Shown: positions 17,246-26,316 of the stretch, one piece after another
How the letters are laid out: the number at the start of each line of letters is the position of its first letter
Numbering within the stretch: the first letter of the stretch is position 1
NCBI GenBank assembly: GCA_963788585.1
Contig: CAWBHA010000002.1
Coordinates: 248,001-312,000 of the forward strand
DNA length: 64,000 nt
Direction of reading: 5' to 3'
From: Bog-473 sp963788585
GTDB taxonomy: Bacteria; Actinomycetota; Acidimicrobiia; Acidimicrobiales; RAAP-2
Position numbers and translations under genes: made by a program
Notes under the pieces: generated by a model
Told to the model about the DNA's origin: nothing
Databases searched by the model: none
Seen by the model: only the letters and a program-made list of their open reading frames with translations

Positions 17246-17635
17246 ATGGCCACCGCCAAACAGAAGGAAGCGGCCCCCCGCACCAGCAAGAAGGCACAGA
17301 AGGCACCGAAGGCACAGAAGGCACAGAAGGCACAGAAGTCCGGATCCAAGGCCGCCAAGAAGGCCTCCCGCTCGCCCGGCCTGAGCGCGGCCGCCAAGAA
17401 CAAGCTGGGTGACGAGCAGTTCGCGTTTCCGACGGAACGCAAGGAACCCCTCATCGATGCCAAGCACGTGCGGAACGCGGTGGCGCGCTTCGACCAGGTC
17501 GAGGGCGTGACCGACAAGGAACGCGACCGGGCCTGGCGGCGCATCAAGACGGCGGCGAAGAAGTTCGACGTGGAGCTCGAGGAGAAGAGCTGGCACGAGC
17601 TCGTCTCGGGTGGCCGGGCGAAGAAGAAGCGCTGA
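17246..17635 (+). CDS. DUF6582-like protein with Lys/Ala repeat N-terminus
   Basis: The frame is open from 17141, but the ATG at 17246 has a good ribosome binding site (CGAGAGGAGACGCCG) and begins the low-complexity N-terminus, giving 129 residues. Residues 1-50 are Lys/Ala rich with five KAQ or KAP triplets from a 9-bp tandem repeat, like histone-tail-type nucleic-acid-binding regions. The rest (LSAAAKNKLGDEQFAFP, DAKHVRNAVARFDQVEGV, DRAWRRIKTAAKKF) matches the small DUF6582 domain found in many actinobacteria. A DNA- or RNA-associated role is plausible from charge alone and unproven. Confidence 0.75.
   Translation: MATAKQKEAAPRTSKKAQKAPKAQKAQKAQKSGSKAAKKASRSPGLSAAAKNKLGDEQFAFPTERKEPLIDAKHVRNAVARFDQVEGVTDKERDRAWRRIKTAAKKFDVELEEKSWHELVSGGRAKKKR
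17291..17335 (+). repeat. 9-bp tandem repeat, five copies
   Basis: Unit AAGGCACAG, with one AAGGCACCG variant, is repeated five times without gaps inside the DUF6582-like gene and encodes KAQ/KAP. The copies are nearly identical, so the number may vary between strains by slippage without breaking the frame. Confidence 0.85.
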
Positions 17636-17691
17636 GGGCCTCAGGTCGCCGAGCGTCGGCGCGCGGCGGGTCGCCTGGGCTAGATCCTGGG

Positions 17692-18777
17692 CTAGATGAC
17701 GACGACCGAGCGCAGGACCTCGCCGCGCTGCATGCGGGCGAAGGCCGCTTCCACCTGGTCGATCGGGATCGTCTCGGTGACGAAGCGGTCGAGGTCGAGA
17801 CGGCCGTCGAGGTAGAGGTCGACGAGGATCGGAAAGTCGCGCGAGGGAAGGCAGTCGCCGTACCAGCTCGGCTTGAGCGCACCGCCGCGTCCGAAGAACT
17901 CGATCATGGGGAGGTCGATGCGCATGTCCGGAGTGGGGACGCCGACCTGGACCAGCGTCCCGGCCAGGTCGCGGGCGAAGAAGGCCTGCTCCATCACCTT
18001 CGGGTGGCCCACCGCCTCGATGCAGACGTCGGCGCCGTTCCCACCGGTCAGCGCCCGGATCGCGTCGACCGGGTCGGTCGACCCGGCGTCGATCGTGTGC
18101 GTGGCGCCGAAGGCGGTGGCGAGCTCGAGCTTGCCCGGATCCAGGTCGACCCCGATGATGACGGCCGCCCCGGCGAGCTTCGACCCGGCGACGGCGGCGC
18201 ACCCGACGCCGCCGCAGCCGAAGACCGCCACCGAGTCGCCGAGCCCGACCTGTCCGGTGAACATGGCCGCGCCGAGCCCGGCCATCACGCCGCAGCCGAG
18301 CAGCCCGACGGCCTCGGGCCGTGCCGCCGGGTTGACCTTGGTGCACTGTCCCGACGCCACCAGCGTCTTGTCGGCGAACGCGCCGATCCCGAGGGCGGGG
18401 GAGAGCGGCGTGCCGTCCGCCAGCGTCATCTTCTGTGTGGCGTTGTGCGTGGAGAAGCAGTACCAGGGCCGGCCGCGGCGGCAGGCGCGGCACTCGCCGC
18501 ACACCGCGCGCCAGTTCAAGACGACGAAGTCGCCGGGCGAGACGTCGGTCACGTCGGGGCCGACGGTCTCGACGACACCGGCCGCCTCGTGGCCCAGGAG
18601 GAACGGGAAGTCGTCGTTGATGCCGCCCTCGCGATAGTGCAGGTCCGTGTGGCAGACGCCGCAGGCCTTGACGGCGACGACGGCCTCCCCGGGCCCGGGG
18701 TCCGGCACCACGACCGTCTCGATCGTGACCGGGGCCCCCTTCTCCCTGGAGACCACCCCGCGGACTTCCTGTCCCAT
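17692..18777 (-). CDS. mscR: S-(hydroxymethyl)mycothiol dehydrogenase (formaldehyde detoxification)
   Basis: A 361-residue zinc alcohol dehydrogenase of the mycothiol-dependent formaldehyde dehydrogenase type (EC 1.1.1.306), which oxidises S-hydroxymethylmycothiol with NAD. Catalytic zinc ligands are in KACGVCHTDLHY and LLGHEAAG; the structural zinc loop is CGECRACRRGRPWYC; the Rossmann motif is FGCGGVGCAAV. The pattern STHNATQKMTLADG and the length match MscR/FadH proteins. I start at the ATG at 18777, preceded by GCGGAGGAGCACGCG; the open frame upstream adds 26 residues with no family support. It appears monocistronic and implies that the host makes mycothiol. Confidence 0.9.
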   Translation of the reverse strand: MGQEVRGVVSREKGAPVTIETVVVPDPGPGEAVVAVKACGVCHTDLHYREGGINDDFPFLLGHEAAGVVETVGPDVTDVSPGDFVVLNWRAVCGECRACRRGRPWYCFSTHNATQKMTLADGTPLSPALGIGAFADKTLVASGQCTKVNPAARPEAVGLLGCGVMAGLGAAMFTGQVGLGDSVAVFGCGGVGCAAVAGSKLAGAAVIIGVDLDPGKLELATAFGATHTIDAGSTDPVDAIRALTGGNGADVCIEAVGHPKVMEQAFFARDLAGTLVQVGVPTPDMRIDLPMIEFFGRGGALKPSWYGDCLPSRDFPILVDLYLDGRLDLDRFVTETIPIDQVEAAFARMQRGEVLRSVVVI

Positions 18778-18905
18778 CGCGTGCTCCTCCGCGTCGGCGA
18801 GCCCACATGATGCCCGATGCGCCGGACGAGGGTCCGGCCGGTCGAGATCCACCAAATCCGGCCGAGCCCGTTCTCGGGTGACCGCCCGTCCTAGGGTGAC
18901 CGTCC

Positions 18906-19784
18906 GTGCGCGCCGGGTACGTGGAGGTGCCGGGGGACTGGCGCCGGCTCCGTGGTCATGGCTTCGGCCCCTTCGTCACCCATGAGGTCTTCCGCCGGTC
19001 CGACGGGACACGCGTCGCTTGGGAGTCGCGTTGGCATCGGAAGCACCCGCGATGGGCCTCGGGTGGATCGACCTGGTGGGCGCCGCGCGCCCTCGCGTGG
19101 TGGATCGGCGTGCTCTTCGCCGTCGGATCCGCCTGCTTCGCCATCGGGGCGTGGCCGAACTACGCCACGTCCGTCGGGACCGACCCGGACAACCTGACCT
19201 TCTTCGTCGGGTCGATCTTCTTCACCACGGCCTCGTTCCTGCAGTACTACGAGGTCGCCACCACCCCGACGGCGCTCGGCGTGGCGCACCGCCGGGGCGC
19301 CCGGCTGTTGCTGCGTGCGCAACCCCACCGCATCGACTGGTGCGCCAGCATCATCCAACTGGTGGGCACCCTGTGGTTCAACCGGACCACGCTCAGCGCC
19401 TACGTCGTCGGGCTCGGGGCGGCGTCGACCCACCACCCGGTGTGGCGCCCGGACGCGCTGGGCTCGATCTGTTTCCTCGTCTCCAGCTGGCTCGCCTGGG
19501 CCGAGGAGTGCCACGGGTCGTTCGCCTGGCGCCCCACGCGCTATTCGTGGTGGATCACGGCGCTGAACCTCGTCGGGTCCCTTGCCTTCGGGGTCTCTGC
19601 GGTTGCGTCCTACGTCAAGCCGAACGGTCAGCTGGTGAGCCTGGCCCTGACCAACCTCGGCACCTTCGTCGGTGCGCTCTGCTTCCTCGCCGGTGCCGTC
19701 CTGTTGCTGCCCGAGCGCACCCGCGAGGGCCCCGCCCCCGAGCCCCAGCCCGATACCGCAGCGCCGGTCGGCCGGCCGGGCTAG
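18906..19784 (+). CDS. Multi-pass membrane protein of unknown function (YrhK-like segments)
   Basis: A 292-residue membrane protein with a soluble N-terminus of about 60 residues, then six hydrophobic segments in three pairs. Segments such as LAWWIGVLFAVGSACFAIGAW, FFVGSIFFTTASFLQYYEV and LGTFVGALCFLAGAVLLLPE recall the YrhK-type membrane domain, repeated. Conserved-looking polar residues include WAEECHGS between helices. The GTG start at 18906 follows the divergent mscR promoter region directly. No function can be assigned. The C-terminal tail is Pro-rich and likely disordered. Confidence 0.7.
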   Translation: MRAGYVEVPGDWRRLRGHGFGPFVTHEVFRRSDGTRVAWESRWHRKHPRWASGGSTWWAPRALAWWIGVLFAVGSACFAIGAWPNYATSVGTDPDNLTFFVGSIFFTTASFLQYYEVATTPTALGVAHRRGARLLLRAQPHRIDWCASIIQLVGTLWFNRTTLSAYVVGLGAASTHHPVWRPDALGSICFLVSSWLAWAEECHGSFAWRPTRYSWWITALNLVGSLAFGVSAVASYVKPNGQLVSLALTNLGTFVGALCFLAGAVLLLPERTREGPAPEPQPDTAAPVGRPG

Positions 19785-19802
19785 GGCGAGGGCGAGGACC
19801 TT

Positions 19803-20054
19803 TCAGCCGTCGGGGTCAGGTGTCGGGGGCCCGACGCCGGCCGCCCGACGCCGGCCGCGCAGCGCGCTGACCAGCAGGAAACCCGCGGCCAGGAGCGGCA
19901 ACACGATCGCTCCCGCCAGCCGGCTCCCGTCCAGCAGGAAGGCCACGGCGACGATGGCCCCGGTCGCCAGCGCGACCTCGGGCGTGTCGCCGATGAGGAA
20001 GTCCCACCAGAAGCGTCCGAACGCCCCCAGGGCGCGACCCGACGCGGCGATCAC
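19803..20054 (-). CDS. Small membrane protein, 83 residues, coupled to the upstream transporter-like gene
   Basis: GTG at 20054 overlaps the TGA (20053-20051) of the upstream membrane protein by four bases, which fixes the start. The product has a short amphipathic N-terminus (ALGAFGRFWWDFLIGD), two hydrophobic segments (VALATGAIVAVAFLLDG and AGAIVLPLLAAGFLLVSALRG) and a basic tail. It probably sits in the membrane beside the COG4280-like protein as an accessory subunit. No family is recognised. Confidence 0.65.
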   Translation of the reverse strand: MIAASGRALGAFGRFWWDFLIGDTPEVALATGAIVAVAFLLDGSRLAGAIVLPLLAAGFLLVSALRGRRRAAGVGPPTPDPDG

Positions 20055-20829
20055 GGCGTCGCGCCCTCGGAGACCCGGCTCGGCAGCTGTGACCGCAACA
20101 CCGCCGTCCACGCCACGAAGACGAGGGCGAAGAACCCGACCAGCACCGGGAGGGCCAGGTCGTCGCCCGGCCAGTGCACGCCCGCCCCCTCGCCCACCCA
20201 GAACACGCCGAAGCTCGTCAACATGACGCCGACGGCCGTCTTGATGGTGTTCTCGGGCACCTCGCTGAGCTGGCGCGCCACCACGAGCCCGACGACGGTC
20301 ACCAGCACGACGGCCGCGCCCGCCGCCAGCGCCGCCAGGCCGAGGCGGTGCTGGGCGGCGCCGAGGCTGATCACGATGAGCACGACCTCGGTGCCCTCGA
20401 GGAAGACGCCCTTGAAGGCGACGGCGAAGCCGACGCCGTCGCGCCCGTGCGCCGCCGGGCGGTGGCCCGTCGCCACCGTCCGGAGCCGAGCTCCGCCACC
20501 GTCTCGGCGTAGATCTTGTCCTCGTCGTGCAGAGCCTTGTGGCCGCTCGAGCGCAGGATCGCCTTGCGGAGCCACGACAGGCCGAGCACCAGCAGCAGCG
20601 CGCCGACGACGACGCGCAGCGCATCGAGCGGGATGTAGCGCACGAGCGGGATCCCGACCACGACCACGAGCACCCCGAGGACGAGGGCGGCTGCGGCGGC
20701 GCCCTCCAGCGCGGAGCGCCAGCCCCGGCTCACGCCGGCCGCGACGACGATCGTCAGCGCTTCGACCATCTCGACGAGGCTGGCGGCGAAGACGGCCAGG
20801 ACCAGGACGAGCGTCGAAGAAGTGTGCAT
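20051..20829 (-). CDS. COG4280-like polytopic membrane protein, possible cation transporter (frameshifted)
   Basis: Conceptual 259-residue protein from the ATG at 20829, broken by a missing base near 20480. It has two related halves. The first starts VFAASLVEMVEALTIVVAAG and the second FKGVFLEGTEVVLIVISLG; each has an acidic helix of type E(x)2E(A/V). Each is followed by a glycine-rich helix, with a polar loop of about 45 residues between them. This organisation recalls FTR1-like and other cation permeases, but the REGxE signature of FTR1 is absent, so I call it COG4280-like from memory of that group. The small protein downstream is coupled by four bases. Substrate unknown. Confidence 0.6.
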
Positions 20830-20962
20830 CCCGCCCGCAGAAACTACCTGCAGCCCACCCGGCCCCCGCCCGAGAACGTCGGCGGTAGTGTGCGGGTCAC
20901 TGACCAGGATGTCCGCGTCGGGCGTTCCCGTGTCGAGTGTCAGGGTCCAGGGAGGGCGTTGC

Positions 20963-22322
20963 ATGGGTGAGGGAGCGGCCACGGTCGCGCAGGGCCGCAA
21001 CTACGTCGTGGTGTCGGCCGACACGCACGCCTCGCCGGACAGCCTCGAGCACTTCCTGTCCTACGTGGATCCGGCGCACCGCGAGGCGGTGGCCGGCTTC
21101 GGCGACATGTCGAACCTCGCCATCTCGATGTTCGGCGGCTTCGATCCGGGTGAGGTCGACGACTCGGATCCCGTCCGGGCCACCGCGGCCCGCCGCCTGG
21201 CCGGCATGGGCGTCGACATCGCCGCCGCCGAGGGTTGGCTGGCCCACTACGGCACCGACTGGGTCGTGCCGGGCGACGGAGGAGGGCGCCGGCTCGCGGT
21301 GCTCGAGGAGCAGGGGATCCACGCCGAGGTCACCCTGCCCGGGCCCATCCTGGCCGGCGGGCTCTCGCCGGCCATGTACCTGGGCGCGGCAGACCGACAA
21401 GGGACTCGAGGTGGTGTGGCCGGCGCTGCACGGGTACGTGCGCTGGCTCGCCGACTTCTGCGCCGCCGCCCCGGGCCGCCGCGCTGGCTGCATGCCGATC
21501 GACTTCCACGACATGGACCGCGCCGTCGAGGAGGTCGCCTGGGCGCGCGCCAACGGCATCTTCGGCGGCGTGATGCTCCCCGCCATGTCGGTCACCTCGA
21601 GGCTGCCCGGGTACGCCGACGACTACTACGAGCCCTTCTGGAACGCCTGCGAGGAGCACGGCATGGTCGTCAACCTGCACACCGGCGCGTCGGGCTCGGC
21701 CACCGACACCAAGTTCCTCTACGACGCGGAGCACGGAGGCATGCTCGGCCTCTACGAGGTGTTCGTCTTCACCCGCCGGCCGCTGTGGTTCATGATCTTC
21801 GGCGGCGTGTTCGACCGCCACCCCGACCTCAAGGTCGTCGTGACCGAGAACGGCGTGCAGTGGCTGCCGTCGCTCATCCGGGACATGGAGTCGTTCTTCG
21901 ACACCCACGGCGGCGCCCCCGTCCGCTCCTACCTCGAGATGCGGCCCCGGGACTACTTCGAGAAGCACGTCTGGATGGGCGGCTCGCTCATGAAGCGCTA
22001 CGAGGCCGAGATGCGCCACGAGATCGGCATCGACAAGCTCATGTGGGGCGCGGACTACCCCCACCTCGAGGGCGCCGCCCCCGTCCACCGCGAGACGCTG
22101 CGCTACATCTTCGGCGGCCTGCCCGAGGACGACCTCCGCCGCATCCTCGGCGGCAACGCCGTCGACCTCTGGGGCTTCGACGGCGACCTGCTCCAATCGG
22201 TGGCCGACCGCGTCGGACCCACCGTCGCCGACCTGGCCGAGCCGGTGGCGCTGGCCGACATCGAGGACACCTTCAGCTGGAGCCTGGCCCGTCCGGTGCC
22301 GCTGCTGGCCGCGCGCGCCTAG
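20963..22322 (+). CDS. Amidohydrolase family 2 metal-dependent hydrolase (one frameshift)
   Basis: Conceptual 452-residue TIM-barrel enzyme of the amidohydrolase 2 group (ACMSD/decarboxylase-like). Visible motifs are VVSADTHASP near the N-terminus, FWNACEEHGMVVNLHTGASG with a conserved His, GVFDRHPDLKVVVTENGVQWLP, and GADYPHLEGAAP with the terminal metal-site Asp. The usual HxH strand-one motif is reduced to DTH, as in the subgroup that uses fewer metal ligands. The ATG at 20963 has GGGAGGG upstream. One extra G near 21389 splits the gene; correction gives a whole number of codons. It is divergent from the COG4280-like gene. Substrate class may be an aromatic or cyclic acid, as an inference. 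Confidence 0.82.
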
Positions 22323-22500
22323 TCCACCTCGCTCCCCCTTTCTTGTCGGCTCTTGTCGGCCGCCGCGCCGGTACTGCCGGAACGGTTCCGGCGGCACCCG
22401 CGCAGCGGCTCTGCCAAAGAACGGTCGCCGCGCATCCCCGCTGTGTCACCAGATGTCACCAGAATTTCGGGCCGCTGCGTTGTGACAACCGCGTGCTTCC

Positions 22501-23675
22501 ATGCGACACATGGAGTTGGACGACTTCGCCGAGGCGCTCGATGCGCTCGTCGCCTCGGACGCGGCCAACTACGGCGACTGGCGGATCGATCGAGGAGCTG
22601 CACCGGCTGCTCTCGCGCTTCGAGTCCTTCGTCACCGAGGCCACGGCCGCCTTCGAGGTGGGGGAGCAGTGGGCGGCCGACGGTGCCAAGACGGCGTCGG
22701 CGTGGCTCGCCACCCGCTGTCGGATCCCCCGCAGCGCCGCCCGACGGCGGGTCCGCCTGGCGCGAGCGCTCCGCCATCTCCCCGAGTGCGCCGACGCCTG
22801 GCGCGACGGCGCCATCGGGGTCGATCAGGCCCGGGCGATCGCCTCGGCCCGGCGCCACCGAACCGAGTCCTCCATGGCGCGCGACGAGGGGATGCTGGTC
22901 GCCCAGGCGGTACGCATGGGCTTCGAGGACTTCTACCGGGCCCTGTCGTACTGGAAGCAGCTGGCCGACCCCGACGGTGCCGAGGCGGCCGACGAGGACC
23001 GCAAGGCGTCGCGCAACGTGTTCCTCGAATCGAGCTTCACCGGGATGTGGCTGGGCCAGATGACCCTCGACCCCGTCTCGGGCTCCATCGTGTCGGGCGA
23101 GCTCAACCGCCTGGAGCAGCGACCTCTTCGAGGCCGACTGCGCCGAGGCGAAGGAGCGGCTGGGACGGACGGCGAGGATCGACGAGCTGGCCCGCACGTC
23201 GGGGCAGCGCCGGGCCGACGCCCTCGTCGAGATGGCGACCCGCAGCCGCACCGCTCCGGCCGACGGCATCCGTCCCGCACCGCTCTTCAGCGTCTTCGTC
23301 GGCTACGAGACGCTGCACGGCCGTATCTGCGAGCTCGAGAACGGGACGGTGCTCGCGCCCTCGGCACTGACCCCCTGGATGGACTCGGCCTACTTCGAGC
23401 GGGCCATCTTCTCGTTCGGCAACCGGGTCGACGTCAGCGTGCGGGCGCGGCTGTTCACCGGTGGGACACGACGGGCGATCGAGCTGCGGGACCGCATCTG
23501 CACCCACCCCTACTGCTACGAGCCGGCGGAGAGCTGCCAGGCCGACCACATCGAGACCTACGCCGAGGGAGGCCCCACCACCCAGGAGAACGGCCGGCTC
23601 CTGTGCGGCTTCCACAACCGCCTGCGCAACCAGCGGCAACAGCAGCGCCAGCGCCCGCCACCGGCGGCGGCCTGA
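22501..23675 (+). CDS. DUF222 / HNH endonuclease domain protein (two frameshifts)
   Basis: Conceptual 390-residue protein of the actinobacterial DUF222-HNH family (REP13E12-like). The N-terminal helical DUF222 region includes FEVGEQWAADGAKTASAWLA, RRRVRLARALRHLP and GAIGVDQARAIASA. The C-terminal HNH site is CxxxxC followed by CQADHIETYAEGGPT, ENGRLLCGFHNRLRN, with the expected His, Asn and His. Extra bases near 22593 and 23118 break the frame; removing both gives whole codons. Members are often multicopy in actinobacterial genomes and are suspected mobile or selfish elements. I see no flanking repeats here. A short tandem repeat (TCTTGTCGGC twice, 22341-22360) and a doubled TGTCACCAGA lie in the upstream gap. 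Confidence 0.8.
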
Positions 23676-23711
23676 CGGGGCGCTCGGCCCTCCCGGCATC
23701 ACTCCGGCCGA

Positions 23712-24571
23712 TCATCGCCGCAGCAGTTGCAACCCGCACCGGAATCGGCGTTTCGTCGCGCCCGGACCGGGGTCATCAACACTGTCTGGCTCGTGAAACC
23801 GTCCCGTCCTCAGCGCGTCGTCGGCGCCGACGACCAGCCGGTACCCGAGGTCGATCGCCGACAGCTCGGCCAGGTCGGCGTGCCGCCGGTGCCAGTCGCC
23901 GCTGGCGACAGTCCGCCTCGAGTGCGGCGACGCCCCGGGCGATGACCGCCGGGTCGGCCAGGGCGAGGCCGGAGCAGTTGGCCCGCACCGCCGGGTCGAG
24001 GTACGCCTCCGGTCGGCACCAGTAGGCACCGAGGACGCCGTCGTCCATGTCGCGCGGGCACGAGCAGCGGCACGGAGACGGTGGCGCCGATGGCCTCGGC
24101 GATCGCGTCGGCAGTCCGGGGCCCAGCGCCGCGTGTACTCGGCCACCTCGGGGAGGTAGTCCTCGAGGAGCCAGAAGCGCGAGTGGATGCGCGAAGTCGA
24201 TGCCCAGGACGATCCGTCGCGGGGCCACCCGGCAGAGCTCGGCCAGGCCGGCGGCCCAGTCGTCCCAGTGGTGCACGGTGAGGATGGCCAGGGCGACGTC
24301 GGCACACGCCGGACGGCAGCGGGAGCGCGGAGCTGCTGGCCCGGACGGCCGGTGCCGCGCCGGGTGGACGCTGCCCGATCATGACGCCGGAGGGCTCGAC
24401 GGCGATGACGGCACGGTCCGCCGGCTCGTAGTTGCCGGTCCCGGCGCCGACGTTGACGACGACGCGCCCGTCCCCGAGCTGCTCGGCGATCACCGCCTCC
24501 CAGCTGGGTTCCGGCCGGCGATGGGCGATGTAGCCCCGCCCGATCGTGTCGTAGACGGGCGAGGTGGCCAT
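23712..24571 (-). CDS. SAM-dependent methyltransferase, class I (five frameshifts)
   Basis: Conceptual 284-residue methyltransferase. The ATG at 24571 leads to YDTIGRGYIAHRRPEPSW, and motif I is VVNVGAGTGNYEP. Then come VIAVEPSGVMI, VALAILTVHHWDDW, RRIVLGID, FWLLEDYLPEVAEY, and a C-terminal part ending LSAIDLGYRLVVGADD. These pieces lie in three frames: single extra bases near 24310, 24180, 24110, 24060 and 23900 must be removed. All five are +1 insertions, and removing them leaves exactly 285 codons. I read this as poor sequence, although a decayed gene is the alternative. The substrate is unknown; the set resembles small-molecule methyltransferases of the UbiE/COQ5 type. Confidence 0.65.
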
Positions 24572-24589
24572 GCGGACGGCCCGCTCCGG

Positions 24590-25803
24590 CTACGCGGCCG
24601 ACTTCTCCAGGATGTGCACGCCGCAGGCCGAGCCGAGCCCGATGACGTGGGTCAGGCCGACCTTGGCCCCCTCGATCTGGCGGTCGCCGGCCTCGCCGCG
24701 CAGGTGCTGGGCCACCTCCCAGATGTTGGCGATGCCGGTGGCGGCGATGGGGTGGCCCTTGGACTCGAGGCCGCCCGAGACGTTGACCGGGGTCGTCCCG
24801 TCGCGCCAGGTCGCGCCGGAGTTGAAGAAGTCGGCCGCGCCGCCCTGCTCGCACAGCATCAGGTTGTCGTAGTGGACCAGCTCGGCGGTGGCGAAGCAGT
24901 CGTGCAGCTCCACCAGGTTCGAGGTCCGCCGGCGACACGCCCGCCTGCTCGTAGGCCTGCGTCGGCCGCGTTGCGGGTGAGCGTGTTGACGTTGGGCAGG
25001 ATCTGGCAGGCCTCCTCCCAGGGGTCGGTGGTCAGGACCGAGGCCGAGATCTTGACCGCCCGCTTCTGCTGCTCGAGCGACAGCGTCTTGAGCTTGGCGC
25101 CCGAGACGACCACGGCCGCCGCCGCCCCGTCGCAGTTGGCCGAGCACATCGGCCGGGTGTTGGGGTAGGCGATCATGACGTCGTTCATGATCTCGTCGAG
25201 CGACATCTTCTTCGTGTAGGCCGCCAGCGGGTTCAGCGTCGAGTGGGCGTGGTTCTTCTCGCTGATCTTGGCGAAGAGCTCGAAGCTGGTCCCGCCGTAC
25301 TTGTGGCCGTACTCCATGCCGATCTGGGCGAAGACGCCCGGCATGGTCTCGGTGCCGATCCGCCCGTCCACGGCGGCCACGGCGCCGAAGCGGCCGTGCG
25401 GGGTCCAGGTGTTGGAGTCCGCCGAGCGGGCCCCGCCGGCCAGCAGGCCCGCGCCGGCCAGCTTCTCGACGCCGACGGCGAGGCCCATGTCGGCCTCGCC
25501 CGCCTTGATCGCCATGCAGGCCACGCGCAGCGCCGTGGCGCCGGTCGCGCAGGCGTTGGACACGTTGTAGACGGGGATGCCGGTCTGGCCCAGCTGCTTC
25601 TGGACCATCTGCCCGGTGGGCGCCATGGCCATCATGAGGTTGCCCGCGCCGATGATGCCGATGTCCTTCATGGTCACGCCGCCGTCGGCCAGCGCGCCGT
25701 GCACCGCCTCGGCCGCCAGGTCGACGATGTCCTTGTCGGGGTGCTTCCCGAACTTGGTCATGTGGATCCCGAGGATCCACAGCTCCTCCGATGCCGATGC
25801 CAT
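24590..25803 (-). CDS. SCP2-type thiolase / acetyl-CoA acetyltransferase (two frameshifts)
   Basis: Conceptual 403-residue thiolase of the sterol-carrier-protein-x group. The nucleophile region is VSNACATGATALRVA with Cys present, the second motif is ELHDCFATAELVHYDNL, and the C-terminal motifs GGLESKGHPIAATG and SACGVHIL supply the His and second Cys. It should therefore be a working 3-ketoacyl-CoA thiolase. ATG at 25803 follows GGGAGGTTGAGCACG. Extra bases near 24960 and 24921 interrupt the frame. It starts six bases after the DUF35 gene stop, which suggests a two-subunit complex. Confidence 0.85.
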
Positions 25804-25808
25804 CGTGC

Positions 25809-26208
25809 TCAACCTCCCAGGGGTTCGAAGCCGAAGCCGACCGCTTCGGTGCCGTCGTCGTCCGTGCCGATCACCTCGGTGGCCAGGCGCACCTTCATGC
25901 CCATGGTCACGTGCTCGGGGTCGGGGGTCACGTTGATCAGGTTGGCCCGCACGCTGGTGCCCTCGCAGTCGACCACGCGCGGCCACGAAGGGGACCGGGA
26001 TCCCCGGCGCGGCGAACGACACGATGGTGAAGGCCCGCACCTCGCCGGTCGTGGCGACGTCGACCTTCTTGAAGTCGGTGCCCCCGCAGGAGGCGCAGGC
26101 GTTGCGGCGGTCGAAGAAGCGGGCGCCGCACGAGGTGCACTCGTTGGCCACCAGGTGCGGGTCGTCCCCCAGCACCAGGTAGTCGACCAGCGGGATCTGT
26201 TGCGCCAT
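25809..26208 (-). CDS. DUF35 zinc-ribbon/OB-fold protein, thiolase partner (one frameshift)
   Basis: Conceptual 132-residue protein. A zinc ribbon near residues 24-41 (CTSCGARFFDRRNACASC) precedes an OB-fold with VRAFTIVSFAAPGIPVPFVAA, RANLINVTPDPEHVTMGM and a short C-terminus. Such DUF35 proteins bind acyl-CoA and partner with SCP2-type thiolases. One extra G near 25984 shifts the frame. It is the first gene of the operon and is followed directly by the thiolase, so the pair is very likely a complex. Confidence 0.82.
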
Positions 26209-26235
26209 CTTGCCCCCATGCTCGGGTCGGAAATC

Positions 26236-26268
26236 GTGTTCTCAATCTAGCGGCCGTTTCGAAAACAC
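26236..26268. promoter_or_regulatory. Imperfect dyad in the divergent DUF35 / aldo-keto reductase promoter
   Basis: GTGTTCTC (26236-26243) and GAAAACAC (26261-26268) are inverted halves with one mismatch, 17 bases apart, in the 108-base divergent region. The AACAC half-sites recall operators of TetR-type lipid catabolism regulators such as KstR, but the spacing is longer than in that consensus. A second inverted pair, TAGCGG/CCGCTA, overlaps it. No regulator gene is adjacent. Confidence 0.3.
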
Positions 26269-26316
26269 CCGCTAATCGGGTCACTCCTCCGCTCGTCGGC
26301 CGTTAGGGTCGGCGCC

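Noticed and set aside
17291..17335. Tandem repeats as a CRISPR array
   Set aside because: The 9-bp units are contiguous without spacers and encode KAQ triplets in frame. The 12-bp units at 30904-30951 are likewise coding.
20822..24025. Apparent 1067-residue fusion of amidohydrolase and DUF222-HNH protein
   Set aside because: The frame joins pieces of two genes only because indels shift both; each gene has its own start, ribosome binding site and stop once corrected.
23712..24571. Methyltransferase as a pseudogene
   Set aside because: All five breaks are +1 insertions and their removal leaves an exact reading frame with intact motif I. Random decay would give mixed indels and stops.
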